Part shown: piece after piece, positions 10,116-22,045 of the stretch
Numbering within the stretch: position 1 is the stretch's first letter
Layout: each line of letters opens with the position of its first letter
Assembly (NCBI GenBank): GCA_013420905.1
Contig: JAAXNY010000006.1
Span: 1,798,001 to 1,862,000, forward strand
DNA: 64,000 bases
DNA from: Collybia mongolica
Lineage: Eukaryota > Basidiomycota > Agaricomycetes > Agaricales > Clitocybaceae
Direction: 5' to 3'
Position numbers and translations under genes: made by a program
The notes under the pieces: model-generated
Database searches by the model: none
What the model was told of the DNA's origin: nothing
Seen by the model: only the letters and a program-made list of their open reading frames with translations

Positions 10116-11951
10116 TTACCCCAAAACCTTTCCAGGGTTCATGATACCATGGGGGTCGAATAGTGCCTTGATCTTCTTCATCAACGAAATACTCACATCA
10201 CTCTTTGAATAATGAAGAGCATGCGTTTTCATGGCACCTATACCGTGTTCAGCTGATACTGATCCTCGGTATGATGCTGAAGAAAATCAGAACAAGAAGG
10301 AACAACGCATTCAAAATACTGACCAACGACTTCAAAGATGAATGGCTCTAATGCAGTCTGGATTTCAGGCATGTAAGAATTTGCTACAATGTTCAAATGT
10401 AGGTTCCCTGTCATGACATGAGCGTTGAGAATGCATCCAAAGTAATAAGACTTGCCGTCACCAACATGACCGTAGCCAAGAACGTGTTTGACAGCTTTGT
10501 CACCGAGTAAGCCTTTTGAACGGAGATGCTCCCGTGTGGCATCAACAACGGTTTTGAAGGAAGAGAGGGGAACAGAGATATCATATTTATACGGTTTTCC
10601 TTCTTTTGATACTGCTTCTGTAACGCCCTCACGGAGGGCCCATAATGAAGAAAACTGGGCGGGTGACTGTGAAAGCACCCCAGTGTTGACGAGCGGTGTG
10701 TCAGCTTCGAGCAAACTCTCCAAGAGATTGTTGAGTTTCTGTGTAATGTATATTAATGTTAAGCCGACGTAATGCAGATGGGTATGTGATACCTCTTCAT
10801 CATGCTCCCTCCTGCCCCCGCTGGTTTCGACCAGGACAAAGCATTCAGCACCCACGACGTCATCCTCACTTAAAGCCCTCCCCTGACCGTGTTTGACGGC
10901 TAAATCGTACGATGTGCGGTCGATAAACTCAAACGCAGAAAGGATTTCTGACAGTTGGCGTTTAACAATTTCATATAATGGGAGAACGTTATCGAAAGAT
11001 GGAAGGGCAAGGATCACGTTATTTGATGCTTGAGGTGCTGGTGGGGTCAAGATAGAAACTCCGGTTATTATGCCGAGCGTCCCTTCAGCTCCAATGAAGA
11101 GCTGTTTCAAATCATAACCTGGAAGGTGTGATTAGTAGTTATATATTTGGAACACGATAATTTGTACTGACCCGTATTGTCTTTGCGCAAAGTTGTTAGT
11201 TGGTCAAGGATAGTACCGTCCGGGAGAACGACTTCAAGCCCCAGAACGGTCCCATGCAGTGAACCATATCGCAGAAGCCGTAAGCCTCCGGCATTTGTTG
11301 CAACATTTCCACCTATTTGACAACTGATAGAAGATAGGCTCAAGGTAGATTAAACGAAAACAGAAGCGCTTCCCACCTTCCCTTGGCACCCAGGTCAAGG
11401 GGCATGATGTGATTATGAGGAGCAACATAGTCTGTGAGGGACTGTAGAATACAACCCGCATCTGCTACTAGTATGCCTGCACATATAAAGGGGACGTGAT
11501 GTTAGGCAGGGACAGAAGTAGAACAATGATAATAACCAGAGATTGGGTCAAAAGACCGAACGTTGCTCATATTTGCCAGAGAGACGATGACCTCGTCCCG
11601 GATAGGGACGCTCCCTCCGACCAAGCCAGTGTTTCCACCTTGTGGAACAACACCAATGCGCTTTTCGTTACACCACTTCATAATTTCGCTCATTTGCTGT
11701 GTGGTTTTAGGCTTGAGGACTGTTGTCGATCTGCCACGATATTTTCCCATCCAATCATTGTTGTATTGATCAAGTTCTGAGGAAGGGAGAGAGAATGGCG
11801 AAAGCGTGGAAAGGATGGAGGAAGACGCAAGTATTTTTGCAAAGTGAGCAAGATCGTGCTCAGTGACGGAATTCAAGCAGGACAATGAGTGATTTGCTCG
11901 ACGTGTATAGAGTGGAAGAGTGCGAACAATTGAACGCGTTAATGGAAGCAT
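10116..11951 (-). CDS. DLD2: Mitochondrial D-2-hydroxyglutarate / D-lactate dehydrogenase (FAD)
   Basis: Seven exons on the minus strand (11951-11537, 11476-11377, 11323-11172, 11118-10793, 10738-10456, 10407-10324, 10276-10116) encode 506 residues. The flavoenzyme oxidises a D-2-hydroxy acid and passes electrons on in the mitochondrion. Seen here: a basic presequence ([18 protein letters not shown]), the PP-loop FAD site [16 protein letters not shown] (about residues 100-115), [12 protein letters not shown] with [16 protein letters not shown], the [10 protein letters not shown] motif, and the C-terminal metal site [13 protein letters not shown] and [20 protein letters not shown] is joined across a GC-AG intron (GCAAGT donor, 10455-10408). 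D-lactate and D-2-hydroxyglutarate enzymes share these motifs, so the substrate is open. It diverges from the CNH/GYF-like gene. Confidence 0.92.
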
Positions 11952-12270
11952 ATCGAAAGGAGAGCTAGTCGACTTATGAGTACTATGTAGGATCAGTAGT
12001 ATATAATACTAAGTAGTTTTACGCTATTACTCCGGTCTTTCTCGGTCCAGGGGTGGCGTGGGATTTAGCGTATTTGGTCCAACAATTCCGGCCATTCCAC
12101 CCCCCATCCCCTGGCGTCACTTGTCCATTTTCCTATCATCGCTGTCCTGCTCGCAAATGTGCTCTTGAGGAGACTCGGATAGCTTCCAGCTGTCTTGACT
12201 GCTGTATTGATAGATTCCTCCTTGTTCCCCTTTGACAATCACCAAAGCGACTGGTTGGGTCACGTCAGTC
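11952..12270. promoter_or_regulatory. Divergent promoter, dehydrogenase / CNH-GYF gene
   Basis: 319 bp between the start codons. An upstream ATG at 12232, in frame with the CNH-GYF gene, would add 13 residues; no stop intervenes, so either start is possible. No repeat or clear motif is seen. Confidence 0.45.
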
Positions 12271-15200
12271 ATGAATCAACCCCCAGACGTCGATGATCGT
12301 TCAAATAATGCTCACGACAATATCGAGGATGACTCATATATCGACAACCCAAGGGGAATAGAGGAAATAGAAGTCCCTAATGGACTTGACGTAGGGGAAG
12401 CTGTACAAGGTGTTAAAATTTCGACCCCAGAGAACAAGGACGATAGTAGTCCTATGCACGAATCGAGTAGGGGCGGTTCACTGTCGACAAATCCCGAGCA
12501 AGTCTCGGATGGGGTCAGCGTTCATAGTCTTCCTGTGGTACATGTCACAGAACCCGACACATCGTTACTTCGTAGGCCGTCGACTGGACGGACTGGTGAA
12601 TCATCTACCAACTCTCATTCAATGATTGCTTCTTCATCTCGCAATAATACAACCCAAGAAGAAGGGACGCTGTCTCAACAACAACGTAGGGTGCGTCACA
12701 GATCAGCAGTCGAAGTGAATTTACCATTTTCAATCAATGAGTGATACTGATGGTGAAAATTTCAGGCTCGTTCTTCAAACAGGCTCTCCGGCTTTTTCAC
12801 AAACCTCATCCATCGACGAGACCATCCCGTTGCGTCGGCTCCACGGAATACAACAATACATGAAGACCCTTCAGGCACGGCCCCCGGACAGACAATCGAC
12901 GCGCAGTCTCGGTCGTCATCGCCGACTCTCAGTAGATCAATTACTCCTCCTCCACGGTTACCCGCACCCACTCTTCAAGAGCTTGGCTTATCCCTGTCTG
13001 TTCTCACATCCGACCTTTCTCCATCTCACTTCAGCACTCCCCCTTCAAGTGGTGCATTTTTAGCGCCACATTACCTTCTGCTTTGTCATGCACAAGGTTT
13101 GGATGTTCTTCCTCTCCAGTCCCCCCCAGCCCCCCAACCATATGCTCTCGTTCGGCGTGTTAGTTTTAAGAGTGTCGTTGTTATGGAGCAGCGTGGGGTC
13201 CTCGTTGCTATCGCTGGGCGACGGGATGGGGTTCGTGTTTATGCATTGGAAGAAGTCAAGAAAGCAATAGAATGGCGGATCGATGTTGAGGTCAGGCGCG
13301 AGCGTGATCGACTTCGGAGAGAGACAGTGAAGAAAGTTCTGTTAAATAGCCAGGATCATGCAAGCGATGCTCGCGATTCCGCAGAGAAGACGCGGAAGAC
13401 AAACTTATCAACTCCACCACCTGGTACGCCTGTGGCTCGAAACAGCGTACTGCGCAAAGGGTCATCTGGCCCGACCTCTATCTCATCACAACCATTACCC
13501 TCGCCTCCACTTATACCTCGTTCGCCCACCCCTCGGTCAGCAATGAAACCCAATACATCTCAGACCCAGATATCAGGACAAAATTCCGAACCTTCTGGAC
13601 CTCCTCCTCCTTACAGCCCATCAGAGGTTACCCACCCACCACATCTTCGAAGAGAGACCTCGATTGTATCTTTCAACACTCGCTCTCGCAGTGGTTCCGT
13701 CAGTAATGTTTTAGCTGCATCCCGGCGGGCTACAGATGCTGTTCGTCCTCATGACCCTGATACGAAGGTTGAATGGGTAGAATCAAGCGACGATGAGGCA
13801 ATCGATATAGTTGCTGCGGGGTCGAGTGGTAGCCAAGCTTTAGATGAGCGAACAAGCACTCAAGCCCGCCCAAACACAACACCATTTGTCCCGACAACAC
13901 CCACAGTGCCACCTATCACACCTCCGAGAACTTCAATGAGCTCCACGCGTAGGAACAGGCCTTCGAACCTCGATTTAACACTATCCCGCATGAGTACTTC
14001 CATACCACCACCTGAACCTTCGCCTGCCCCAACGTTGCTGACTCTCCGTCAGGCGCTCTCTCATTCCCCACCCACCCTTCGAGAAATACCAACAGCAGAC
14101 CCTGATGACCCCGACACCCCCTTCGCTGCCGCTGAGGAGGATGATGACATCGATGGGCGGATCAGTTTGGCACAGGCATTATTGGAATCGCGGATTCCTG
14201 ACCTCCCACCCCTTGGTACGAGACGTCCTCAACAACCCATCCTGATCACGTCGTCCCATCCAGTTGCTACGGGAGAGGACGAACCATCTAGTCCACGTAC
14301 ATCAGAAGGTCACACATCTAATCGGCCAGGTAACACTGATCGACCAGAAAGGCGGCGTCGACGCTGGTCTGTCATGCTTAGTAGTCCGATATCTAGCAAC
14401 AGTGAGTCGGCACAACCTTCACAGCTTTCAGTAACAGCACCGTCAAGTGGAGAACAGCCTCCAGTTCGCTCCACTCGTTCTCATTCCTTCCGCTCCAGTA
14501 ACTCTCAGGTATCAACTATACGTGCCACACCTTCGACTAATGATACCTCATCGACGACACCTACAGCGAATGTCCTTGAACCACATGAAACAGCTCCATC
14601 TATGACATCTTCCCAATCTTCCCGTTCCTCCCGTTTTTTCCCTCGCATCCTCACGAACGCTTTCAACGCCAGGAGATCTGATGACAGGCCTCCTCTACCG
14701 GCCCCAAAGTCCACAGATGAAGGCTCGAAGAAAGTGACAGGGACTCCTCTAACATCACATGCTCCACCGCCCAAATTAGAATATGTAAAGCTTCCAGGAA
14801 CAAAAGGTGCCCTGATGGTCAAAGCTGTAGAAACAGCCAAGAAAAGGTGAGGTCAAATATCGTTCCCCACTTGACATCTGTGATATAATTGGAACAGCTT
14901 TCTTGCAATTCTTTGTGGTGAAAACGGTGAAAAGGTTGAGCTGTTCGCGGGAACATATAGGACTGCCTTGGGTCTTTCACGAACTTTCATACTTCCTGAT
15001 TCTCCACGGTCCCTGGAACTTCAACTGCAGGGAGATGACCTTGTAGAGGTTTTCCTTGTCTTTTCACAAAATGTATTTGGCCTCGAACCTGCCACCGTAC
15101 GCGTGCGAGAGGTTAGAATCGGGCGTGCAGAACGCAGGGCAGCGAGGCGTAGGGCTCGGGAAGTTCGAGCAGGTGAAGGCCCAAACAACGATTCAGAGGT

Positions 15201-16580
15201 GGCTTTAGTAGACGAAGACACTAATGTCAACGTCAGCATTGGGGTTTCGGTTGCAGTGGACTCCACCGTAGTCACCACCGTGGACGCGACTGACCGCTCT
15301 CATACTCCTCCACTCATCCCAAACGAACATCCTGATGCTCAACCTGAAATCACGACCCCCAACGAAGCGACAACAACTTCCACTATCGCACAATCTGAGG
15401 AGCTCGTTACAATAGCCACAGCTAATATGGGTCCTTACACAACGTTTCAACAACTCAACTTCTCACCCCGGTTCCCTCTCGCTTCGATTGCGGATGAATA
15501 CATCATACCCCCTACATATCCCGACTTTCTAGAATATCGTGCGGAACACGAACCCGAAGACGGAAATAATATGGATCTTACACGAATTCAATTCTCTCCA
15601 CCAGGTCTTCCCATACCAGTGCCAACTGCCCCCTCTAGGTGGTACTATCGCGATCCTAAAAACGTGGTTCATGGTAAGTTTATTGGTGTGCTGGACTAAT
15701 GCTATGCTTAACTAGGTTTGTAGGTCCATGGAAGGCATCTTTGATGCAAGCCTGGTACAAGGACGGCCTACTACCGACGGATCTTCCCGTAAGAAGGGAA
15801 GAAGACACCACATACACCTTACTCAGAGATGTCAGGTTGCAGAGTGTCGACCCCAACATCCCCTTCTTATCCCCTCCTCCTGCGTCGAGTACCTCATTCA
15901 TAACACCTGAGGCGTCCGAAAAGCCTCTCTTAGCCCCAATATCTCTCCTCACTCAACCACGGCACTTTGGCCCTCCTGCCCTTTTTTTCTCCTCCCGTGG
16001 TGGGCATAGCACCGCAATCGTAGATGCCCGAGGGCGCTCGGTGCTCAAAGGCCGATTTGTTTGGAGCAACGACGAGCTAGATGAAGAATCGAAACCCTTA
16101 TCTCTCGGCAGAATGGGAGATATCAAACGACTGGAAGCCTTCGATGTAGAGGACCGTGCTGTTCTTGTTGCCATGCGACAAGGGGGACTAGAAGCGGTAG
16201 ATTTAAGTGACGCTTTACTCAGGCCTGCCGATGAATCTAGGACCGTCCTACCACAGTTCTCCCCTCCCCCTTCCAATATAAACCGACGCGCGCCTTTTGT
16301 GTGGAAGATCGGAACACCTGTCTCTGCATCCGCGACTTCGGCCACTGTCCTTTCATCAAAGGCCAAGAGCGGTTACGGCCACCACCTCACTAGTAGAAAA
16401 TATAGTGCTGGATCTGCAAAGTCTCCTGCAGGCAGGACGGAATTTTCTCTAGGAGAGGTTGAACCAGAAGTTCATGATGAAGTGCTATTTCTCGGGCGAA
16501 AAGAGGATGAAGTCTACTTTTGCGAGCGTAATGCTGGGTCTTTCCGCATACTACGACTTTGTCCCAATACGCCGCTATGA
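12271..16580 (+). CDS. Large protein with CNH-like segments and a GYF-like domain
   Basis: Four exons (12271-12714, 12766-14846, 14897-15673, 15716-16580) encode 1388 residues. The first 170 are polar and disordered. Next is a segment like the citron-homology (CNH) beta-propeller of fungal Rho-GEFs and vacuolar tethers (GAFLAPHYLLLCHAQGLDVL, then VVVMEQRGVLVAIAGRRDGV), a very long Ser/Pro/Thr-rich insert (about residues 330-850), another propeller-like stretch (FLAILCGENGEKVELFAGTY), and at about 1085-1140 a GYF-type pattern: WYYRDPKNVVHG, GPWKASLMQAWYKDGLL, DLPVRR. Exon 3/4 splicing completes that domain. A last beta-rich part (FSSRGGHSTAIVDARGRSVL) closes it. GYF domains bind proline-rich peptides. 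The partner and pathway are not known; the domain calls come from pattern, not from a search. Confidence 0.7.
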
Positions 16581-16782
16581 TTATAATGACACTTTAAGAT
16601 TAGACAACCACACTCATTACTGGGTATACATATATTATTGCCACATTTTACTTCAGCCATGATGTATCCCTACTAGTGCAATGACAGCAAATGTTCCTTG
16701 ATATTATATAATGTCAGATGCGTCAGGAAGGTGATTGCGCCAAATGTACATGTGGTGAAACATAGACGGGGCCTTCGTATTA

Positions 16783-19423
16783 CTAAAGTTTTGCGACTAT
16801 TTTCCGCAACTCCGCTTTCAGAATTTTACCAGTGGACGTTTTCTATGGGTATAGGGAAACCCTGGCTTAGTTCCCAAGCAAAAAAGCCATCCAATTTGAC
16901 TCACTGGCAACTCTGCGACAACGTCAACCCACTCAGGGCAAGCAAACCCAGGCAACCTCGACTTTGCATGTGCCTTGAGGTCATCACTGAATTTATGATG
17001 GCGACCTGACCACACATGTGCGTGTTGAGGGTGCAGAGTAACGAAAGCCATGGGACGTTCTCCCCATTTTGGATGCTTTCGAGCAACAACGCTGACTTCG
17101 AGGACATGTGGATGCGTAACAAGTTCTAAAATATTCCTTAGCTGTGAAGAAGCTGGTTCAAGAGAAATTATACCTCGTTCAATGGCCAAGCTTGAAGCAT
17201 TCTGTTTAGGGACTCCAATCAGTATTCATGGAGAAAGAAGAAATAAATCATTAAAACCTCTCCACCAGATATGATGATATCCTTACTTCTATCCATGACA
17301 GCTATAGAGCCATCAGGGTGTACAACGGCCAAATCACCCGATCTGAATACGCCGCCACTAAACGCTTTCTGCGTGGCTGCGGGATCACGAAAATACTGTA
17401 TCCAGCAGTAAACACAATATGTTGATGCACAACAGAAGTACAAACCTAACGAACCTCTTTCATGACGATATTTCCTCTCGTGACAATTTCGCCAAGCGTT
17501 TTACCATCCCGAGGGACATCAATTAGCTTTGTGTCCTTTCCAGCTTCGCCCAACTGGTATACGACACGTACTTCTTGCGCTGTTGCGAAGGCATGGCCCT
17601 GTCTTGCGAGAAATTTTGCGCGCTGTTCTAGTGTGAGGGATGTCCAAAAGGGCTGTTCGTAGTTCCGAGTGAATGGGCCAAGGGTCTGAGGTGATAGTCA
17701 ACGTTCACGCCAAATTCCCATCGTGTTGAAAACATACCTCACTGAATATACATATATGTTAAGCCATCAGCCCAACGAAAAATTTGCGGTACGTACGTTA
17801 ATCCATAAACATGAATGGGTTTTATTCCCTTAGTCTCTAGCCCAGCAATCAAGTGGGGGGTAGGGGCAGCACCAGCTAATTGCTTCGTCAGCCATTCACC
17901 ATCAAGGAATTAAAGCATGTAAACCTATTATAGCAGTGACGGGCTGTGGAGGCTTTCTGGCCATAGGATCATTGATTATTCCGATCTGTATAAGACATAT
18001 ATATCATCAGAGCTAACTTCGATTTGTAACAAACCTGAACAGTTGGCGCTCCACAATAATGTGTTACCCCAGAGTATAGAAGATGGTTCCAAATTTGGGG
18101 AAAGTTAACGGTTCTCATTGTAACCTACTTTGTCTGTCCAGATCACGAGTAATCATCAAGAAGCTATTGAATACCTGAGTTGCGAATGCGAACACGTTTG
18201 CCCACGGATAAGTCCAGCCCGCCGCATGAAACATGGGCAAGATCCTGGGGCAGGTAAGAAGTCATCTTTTCAAGAATTGAAGGAACCTACCAGAGATATG
18301 TAGAGTCTCGGCTCATTCTTTAAGGGCTTTAAATACAGTTGAAGTGCGTAGTTTCAAAATACTACTTACTGCCCTTCAAATGCATTCCCAATAGCGGCTA
18401 GGTATGAACCTGACAGTTCGGTTAAGCAAAGATAAACGTATGAGCAGTAAAATAAACCTCTGAGTGTTGTGATAACTCCTTTCGGCTGACGTATTGGTTG
18501 GTACGGCCGTTATACGAAACCGAGCTTAAACATACCTTCCCCGTGGTTCCGGATCTCCACAAAATGTTAGATGAGACATAGCAATATTCAGAGAAATCAC
18601 ACACGTATAACAAAGGACGCAAGGTGCATTTTCATCGAACTCGGGAATCAATCCTGGCCAGCCGTTCTCTTGACTAAACTTTCGACCATTTGTTAAAAAT
18701 GTTTCATAAGGATCACCCGCCCGCCCGGTATCGTTACAAATGATGAAAGGTATATTTGTGCCTTCTATAAGGTGTGTATATTCGTGGTCTATTAGGATCA
18801 GCAGGGAACCACTATGTTCCAAAATGTAAGTCACTTCCTGGGGTTTGAGACGAGTGTTGATCGGAGTCAAGATGGCCCTCGCGGCAAGGACAGCGTAGTG
18901 AGCATCTAGGGAGAGAATTTCAGTACAGATTTAATACTACTTTACGTGCTTTAACGACCTGCTATGAGAGGCCTGTAGTTGTGTGAATTTCTTTATAGAC
19001 GTGGGCGGTTTTAGCAACTCACGAGTTGGGGGCAATGACAGCGACACGATCTCCAGGAGTTATACCGAGTTGTATCAGACCGTATGCAAAATTCTGCACC
19101 CTCTGTGCCCTGGTATTGGTCACGCTAATGCACTGTGGGTGTTCGGGACGATACGAACCATACGGCGAAGGAATAGAAAGCTGGGCGGGCTACATCTGGA
19201 TGAACCAGAGCAAGTTTATTTGGATATACTTGTGCAGCGCGTAAAAGAAAGTCCAAGGGGTTCTGAAATGGTATCAAGACATAATTACTTGATTGCTGCG
19301 ATTACTAACCAGTGGATGATGATTGATCGGAGACGAGCCTTTGCTTTCTCCCAACCTTAGAACTGCATTTGGTGGCGGAATGCTCGCCAAAGTTGGGGTA
19401 AAACCAGACGAGTCAAACGACAT
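16783..19423 (-). CDS. Acyl-CoA synthetase (AMP-forming), peroxisomal type, 19 exons
   Basis: The hand-built model on the minus strand has 19 exons: 19423-19310, 19262-19159, 19109-19023, 18972-18959, 18905-18605, 18554-18536, 18485-18458, 18409-18370, 18317-18291, 18244-18175, 18124-18035, 17985-17925, 17875-17797, 17741-17738, 17685-17455, 17395-17258, 17201-17174, 17125-16905, 16842-16783. It keeps phase throughout and gives 571 residues. Adenylation motifs: YTSGTTGKPKGV (spread over three exons), [56 protein letters not shown], and the catalytic Lys in [15 protein letters not shown]. The protein ends AKL, a type-1 peroxisomal signal. It activates a carboxylic acid with ATP and CoA; the chain length is unknown. 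Exons of 14 and 4 nt are required (see separate entries). Confidence 0.9.
17738..17741 (-). other. 4-nt microexon (TGAG) of the acyl-CoA synthetase gene
   Basis: Between exon end GGATTAAC and exon start ACCCTTGGC lie GTACGT...TATTCAG, then TGAG, then GTATGT...ACCTCAG. Only by keeping TGAG does the frame hold, and it yields YGLTET, the adenylation motif conserved in this superfamily. Both flanking introns (55 and 52 nt) have normal borders and branch-like CTTAAC and TTGAC. Confidence 0.85.
18959..18972 (-). other. 14-nt microexon of the acyl-CoA synthetase gene
   Basis: The exon GCCTCTCATAGCAG lies between GTGAGT...CTACAG (50 nt) and GTCGTT...CCCTAG (53 nt). It supplies P-L-I-A and half codons on both sides to give APNSPLIADAHYAVL, the expected sequence of the family. 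Leaving it out shifts the frame. Confidence 0.8.
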
Positions 19424-19704
19424 AGGTGAGCAGAGGAGACAGCAAGAGTTTGAAAACGGATTTTAAGAGTATTTATGTTGGAACATGATCCTTGACATAT
19501 TATATACCCCCCATATCAATACAGCTTCCTGATTGGTGGCCGTGCCGCTGATCAAGTCAGCCACTTAAATAAATAAATATATAAAAAAACAACGAACATT
19601 TGAGAGGTATCCACTTTTCCCCCTATTTTAATAGTTCCAATCTCCAAGCAGGTTCTTGGTGCTCACTTTGTTTTACCTTTGTTTTCCATTTGCTCTGGGA
19701 TATC
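19424..19704. promoter_or_regulatory. Divergent promoter, acyl-CoA synthetase / alginate-lyase-like gene
   Basis: 281 bp between the start codons, AT-rich towards the lyase gene (AAATAAATAAATATATAAAAAAAC ends about 120 bp before its start, with a TATA-like TATATAAAAA near 19578-19587). No other element was found. Confidence 0.4.
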
Positions 19705-21843
19705 ATGCTATTACTGGCTCCACGGTTCGCACTGCTTGTGTCTGTCTTCAATTTGGTGATCACCCCTGCCCAAGGTCAGCAGAACTCAACAGAGCTAAAT
19801 GATAGTGTTGTTCAAAGACACATTACAGGTGATCCCAATGACTGGGTGAATATCGACTATGTAGTTCGGCAGTCGGCGTCCTTTCGTAACCCTCGAAGGG
19901 TGTCGACGAGTGATTCCCAAACAGCTATCGCCCACAGCGCTGATAGCTCATCTAGAAGCCAACCTTGGAGTACGCTTTCTACACCATTAATATTCACGTC
20001 TTACATTACTAATAACAGCTTATATGTTCAAGGCGTCGTTACAAATTCGCAACAAGTTCTACCTCCAAGTGGAGACGCCCGTGATTATCTGAGCTGGGCC
20101 CCATAGTCAGTCTACAAATGCGTCGTTCATCAGCCGCCGCACTAACGGCTGTACCTCGTAGCCATTGGCCAAATTGTAATTGGTGTAATAACGCAGGTCG
20201 TAATCACCTGGTTCAGCCTGGTGATGATAATCGGGTACCACCTGCGAACAACAGTAACGGACTTCCACCAGATCCTAACGACAATCGTGAGTGGGAGGAG
20301 GAGTTGGACATTGAACAGGGATCCACCAGTGCAATATTTCCTACACAGACAACTTCGACACCCTCCCTCGAAAAAACTCTACATAATCAAACGTCTCTCG
20401 GCACCCCTGCCCTTTCTCCCTCACCTTCCCTTAATACCCTTGTGGTACCTATTGCACCATCTACGTCGACAACTACGTATGGGCCGGGGGACCGAAAATC
20501 GGGGCCCGCCCAGAACGCAGCTAAGACCAGTAAAACTTCATGCATACCATCGCCAACCGAGACTGTCCCGCCAAGTGCAAGTAAGTCTTTTCAATGAATA
20601 CTCTATATCTGTATTCATTTACTAATTGTCTGTAGCTTGGACAACATGCCCCTATGTCACCCATGATGGTCAAGTCAATGCAGACGTTCGGACACTCAGT
20701 GGTCCTGGTGCCATTACTAGGGCATCCCAAGCCATAATCTTCAATGCGATCGCATACGCGCTCTCTCAATCGCCCGCATATTCCCAAAATATGGTACGAT
20801 TCATCGATGTTTTCTTCTTAGATCCGACCACTGGCATGCATCCCAACATGAAGTATGGGCAGGTGGTTCGTGGTCCTGGGATCAAGGGCATTACAGGGAC
20901 ATTCACTGGTGTTTTGGATCTAAGGGGCCTAGTTAAGGTTGTAAACGCGATTTTTCTCATGAAAGTTTCGAGAAGCCCTGACTGGACCAGTGCGAGAGAA
21001 GAAAAAATGGGTGTTTGGATGTCACAGTACGCAGCGTGGCTGACCGAGAGTGAGATTGGAAAAATGGCAGGATCCCGCCCCAAGTATGCCATCTAATCTA
21101 GCTATTCTCGTTACTAAATGAACTCTAGTAACCATGGTTCTTTCTATGCGTCTCAGGTTGCCGTGGCCAAGATGCTTGAAGGAGATAACGAAGGGGCCAT
21201 CCGTGCATTACAGCACTATTTCGATACTCACTTTCTCGACCAATTAGCAAAGTCTGGGGAACAACCTTTCGAGGCGGTACGTACTCGACCGTACCACTAC
21301 CGGTGCTTCAACCTCGAGGCCATGATAGTAAGATCACTTTAAATGATCGTGTTCCGAAATAACCAACAAACTTGTCAGACGAATGCTAAGCTCGGTGACC
21401 AGCTTGGAGTAGATTTCTGGACAGCAAAATCGAGACATGGTGCTACTATACAAACAGCGACAGACTTCATAATGGCCACTAACCCGAAGAATGAAGATAT
21501 TACTGAAGTTCTTCCTCATGTTGCTACCGTGGCAGCAGCATATGGAGATCCCACTGGAAAATATGGGTCATTCCTGAAAAGCAAAATGCCAAGTTATCAA
21601 AGCGAACCCTTTTGGTTCTATGACCAAACGGCAGCGCTTCAGAACTCCCCCGCGGGTTCCGGCAAGAAGCGCTCATTACTATGGGCCCGGGAAGATAAGG
21701 ATGTAGGTGTATCGGAGCCAATGACCAGGTTCGAATGTCCAGCGGCTTTTGCAGGGTTATTATCGATTGAGATTGATAATGATATTTTTGTGAGCTGTGG
21801 TCAGCTGAGGCGTTTCTATGAGGCGCCTGTGCCTCTGGGTTAA
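19705..21843 (+). CDS. Secreted alginate-lyase-family (chondroitin AC/alginate lyase fold) protein
   Basis: Five exons (19705-20105, 20162-20580, 20636-21083, 21129-21327, 21379-21843) encode 643 residues. The N-terminus is a signal peptide (MLLLAPRFALLVSVFNLVIT, cut near the AQGQQ that follows). A first conserved block PPSGDARDYLSWAPYHWPNC is completed by intron 1; a Ser/Thr/Pro-rich, variable stretch follows; then the lyase fold: ADVRTLSGPGAI, FLDPTTGMHPNMKYGQVVRG and the RPNNHGSFY signature at residues 421-429, with NN split by intron 3. NNHG-type motifs carry the catalytic Asn-His of polysaccharide lyases with the alpha/alpha toroid. The start at 19705 is preferred over 19600 because only it places the signal peptide first. 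The natural substrate is not known; many mushrooms carry such genes without eating alginate. Confidence 0.88.
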
Positions 21844-22045
21844 TTTGTGTACGCAGTTGATGAATGCTTAGTATTTTCTTGGATGTTCTTAGTTTCGACT
21901 ATGTTCAGACGATGCGCCCTAAAAGGGAAGTCAAACAAATAGGAAACAAACAGCGCCTTGCAAGAAAGCCGCTGCATTGGCTCATCGTGCATTCTTTCCA
22001 TTATATTCTGTCATCTCACCCCCGATAACCCTTCTTTTCACGACC

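Noticed and set aside
14505..14840. 111-codon minus-strand open frame
   Set aside because: Antisense to the Ser/Pro-rich part of the CNH/GYF-like gene, where low complexity keeps all frames open.
16901..17189. Read-through of the frame [14 protein letters not shown] in the acyl-CoA synthetase
   Set aside because: The frame is open, but family alignment shows SLAIER directly followed by [11 protein letters not shown]; a 48-nt GT-AG intron lies exactly between.
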